Source: CAYJAD01 sp964370835
Lineage (GTDB): Bacteria; Desulfobacterota; Desulfovibrionia; Desulfovibrionales; Desulfovibrionaceae
NCBI GenBank assembly: GCA_964370835.1
Contig: CAYJLO010000004.1
Span: 12,386 to 76,385 of the forward strand
Reading direction: 5' to 3'
DNA length: 64,000 nucleotides
Shown here: positions 63,119 to 64,000 of the stretch, in pieces
Numbering within the stretch: position 1 is the first letter of the stretch
Layout: every line of letters starts with the position of its first letter
Notes under the pieces: model-generated
What the model was told of the DNA's origin: nothing
The model's database searches: none
What the model saw: only the letters and a program-made list of their open reading frames with translations
Position numbers and translations under genes: made by a program

Positions 63119-64000
63119 TTAGAACTTGAACTGGGTCGTTTGACGCCAGGTGTAATAAGCAGGATCGCGGAAGTCGTCGATGAGGTGGTGAGTAAAGGTG
63201 AGGCCAGTCTTCTTGAAGAAGCTTTCCCAACCGATACGCTCAGCCCAGTCGCCAATACGTTCGTATTTGTTGGCGTCCTTAGCGTACACTTCAACGATGT
63301 GCTTAACAGTCTTTGTAAGTGTAGGCCAGCGTGGTGGTTCGTTAGGAATGTAACCAACTACAACCTTAGAGAACTTAGGAGTAGAGATACGGTTAGATAC
63401 CTTACCACCAACCATGATGGCTACGCCGTCGCCTTCGCCATCAGAGATGGGGAGTGCAGGACACATGGTGTAGCAGTTACCGCAGTACATGCAGCGCTCG
63501 TTCTTAATGGCGATGGAGTTAACCTTTTCACCATTGATTTCTACCTTGGTAGGACGAACAGCAGCTGTGGGGCAAGAAGCTACAGCAAGTGGGATTTCGC
63601 AAAGTTGGTCAGTCCAAGCGTGGTCGATCATTGGGGGCTTGCGGTGAATACCAACAAGGCCGATGTCGGAGCAGTGCACAGCACCACACATGTTGATACA
63701 ACATGCAAGGGAGATACGCACAGGAGCAGGCATACGCATGCTTTGGAAGTCAGCAAATACTTCGTCCATCACAGCCTTAACTGGGCCAGAGGCGTCAGTT
63801 GCAGGGGTGTGACAGTGTACCCAACCTTGGGTGTGAACGATGTTGCTGATACCGGCGCCGGTACCGCCCACGGGGAACTTGAAGGAACCACCGTCGAACT
63901 TACGGGAAGCTAAGTCTTCTTTCAAAGCTTTCATGGCTTCTTCGCTGTCTACCATGAACTCGATGTTGTTACGAGTGGTAAAACGAAGGTGACCGCCACA
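63119..64000 (-). CDS. dsrB: dissimilatory sulfite reductase beta subunit, 5' end outside window
   Basis: The last 293 codons are present; the frame is open to the right edge (CGGHLRFTTRNNIEFM precedes the internal Met at 63955), so the N terminus lies beyond it. DsrB reduces sulfite toward sulfide in a DsrA2B2 complex using siroheme coupled to a 4Fe-4S cluster. The cluster/siroheme cysteines appear in LACCINMCGAVHCSDIG, and a ferredoxin domain carries CPTA and CMYCGNCYTMCP. dsrA is expected upstream, outside the window. Confidence 0.98.
   Translation of the reverse strand, partial: CGGHLRFTTRNNIEFMVDSEEAMKALKEDLASRKFDGGSFKFPVGGTGAGISNIVHTQGWVHCHTPATDASGPVKAVMDEVFADFQSMRMPAPVRISLACCINMCGAVHCSDIGLVGIHRKPPMIDHAWTDQLCEIPLAVASCPTAAVRPTKVEINGEKVNSIAIKNERCMYCGNCYTMCPALPISDGEGDGVAIMVGGKVSNRISTPKFSKVVVGYIPNEPPRWPTLTKTVKHIVEVYAKDANKYERIGDWAERIGWESFFKKTGLTFTHHLIDDFRDPAYYTWRQTTQFKF

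Noticed and set aside
1..64000. CRISPR arrays, tRNA or rRNA genes, prophage and IS elements
   Set aside because: No regularly spaced direct repeats, cloverleaf or rRNA blocks, integrase or transposase reading frames could be recognised.

Overview
The window looks like ordinary core chromosome of a sulfate/sulfite-reducing member of the Desulfovibrionaceae. The strongest signs are the right edge, where dsrB and dsrD (dissimilatory sulfite reductase operon) are followed by cobB/cbiA; an outer membrane porin of the Desulfovibrio homotrimeric type; hemL next to a siroheme-decarboxylase-type (Ahb) regulator-like gene; and a D-lactate-dehydrogenase-type FAD/Fe-S oxidase. The DNA is fairly AT-rich for the family, so a host-associated or lower-GC genus is possible, but the species cannot be named from this sequence. 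I see no phage, IS element, CRISPR array, rRNA or tRNA.

Layout. 1-4936 (minus): FAD/Fe-S oxidoreductase (cut by the left edge), a CYTH phosphatase-like protein and a phenylacetate-CoA-ligase-like enzyme. 5398-6994 (plus): porin with promoter and terminator. 7187-17329 (minus): dapA, an HU-type protein, a FlhG-like ATPase, a degenerate GGDEF protein, prfB (with a programmed +1 frameshift), lnt, corC, a PilZ protein and a GGDEF diguanylate cyclase. 17858-20191 (plus): a hybrid histidine kinase. 20571-23278 (minus): two tandem NCS2 purine permeases. 23556-28194 (plus): ftsH-folP-cdaA-cdaR. 28280-33714 (minus): serine dehydratase and potABCD. 33853-46625 (minus): flavoprotein, an unknown gene, adk, hemL-ahbB, rarD, a SLOG-like protein, an RRM protein, a large hybrid kinase, a DUF554 protein and a radical SAM protein. 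46750-56905: small membrane protein, CgeB-like glycosyltransferase (minus), AsmA-like protein, then rpoN-hpf-rapZ and mannose-type PTS EIIA, EIIB and EIIC. 57118-64000 (minus): lipoprotein cluster, glycosyltransferase, cbiA, a TauE/SafE permease, dsrD and dsrB.

How the genes fit together. Several sets converge on second messengers and signalling: a c-di-GMP group (PilZ, GGDEF, degenerate GGDEF, FlhG-like ATPase), c-di-AMP synthesis (cdaA/cdaR) and two hybrid kinases. The rpoN-hpf-rapZ-PTS block matches the nitrogen-PTS neighbourhood of proteobacteria but carries mannose-family PTS parts and no visible HPr, EI or EIID. The hemL/ahbB, cbiA and dsrB genes share the tetrapyrrole theme: siroheme is both the DsrAB cofactor and the precursor of heme in the Ahb route.

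Most notable: the EIIC gene is split by one frame at a run of nine T residues that also forms a canonical -1 slippery heptamer; prfB has the classic autoregulatory UGA frameshift; a sulfite-exporter-family permease gene sits between dsrD and cobB behind its own terminator; and two diverged copies of a G-rich palindromic repeat lie between convergent genes. I found no clear candidate for an entirely new multi-gene system.
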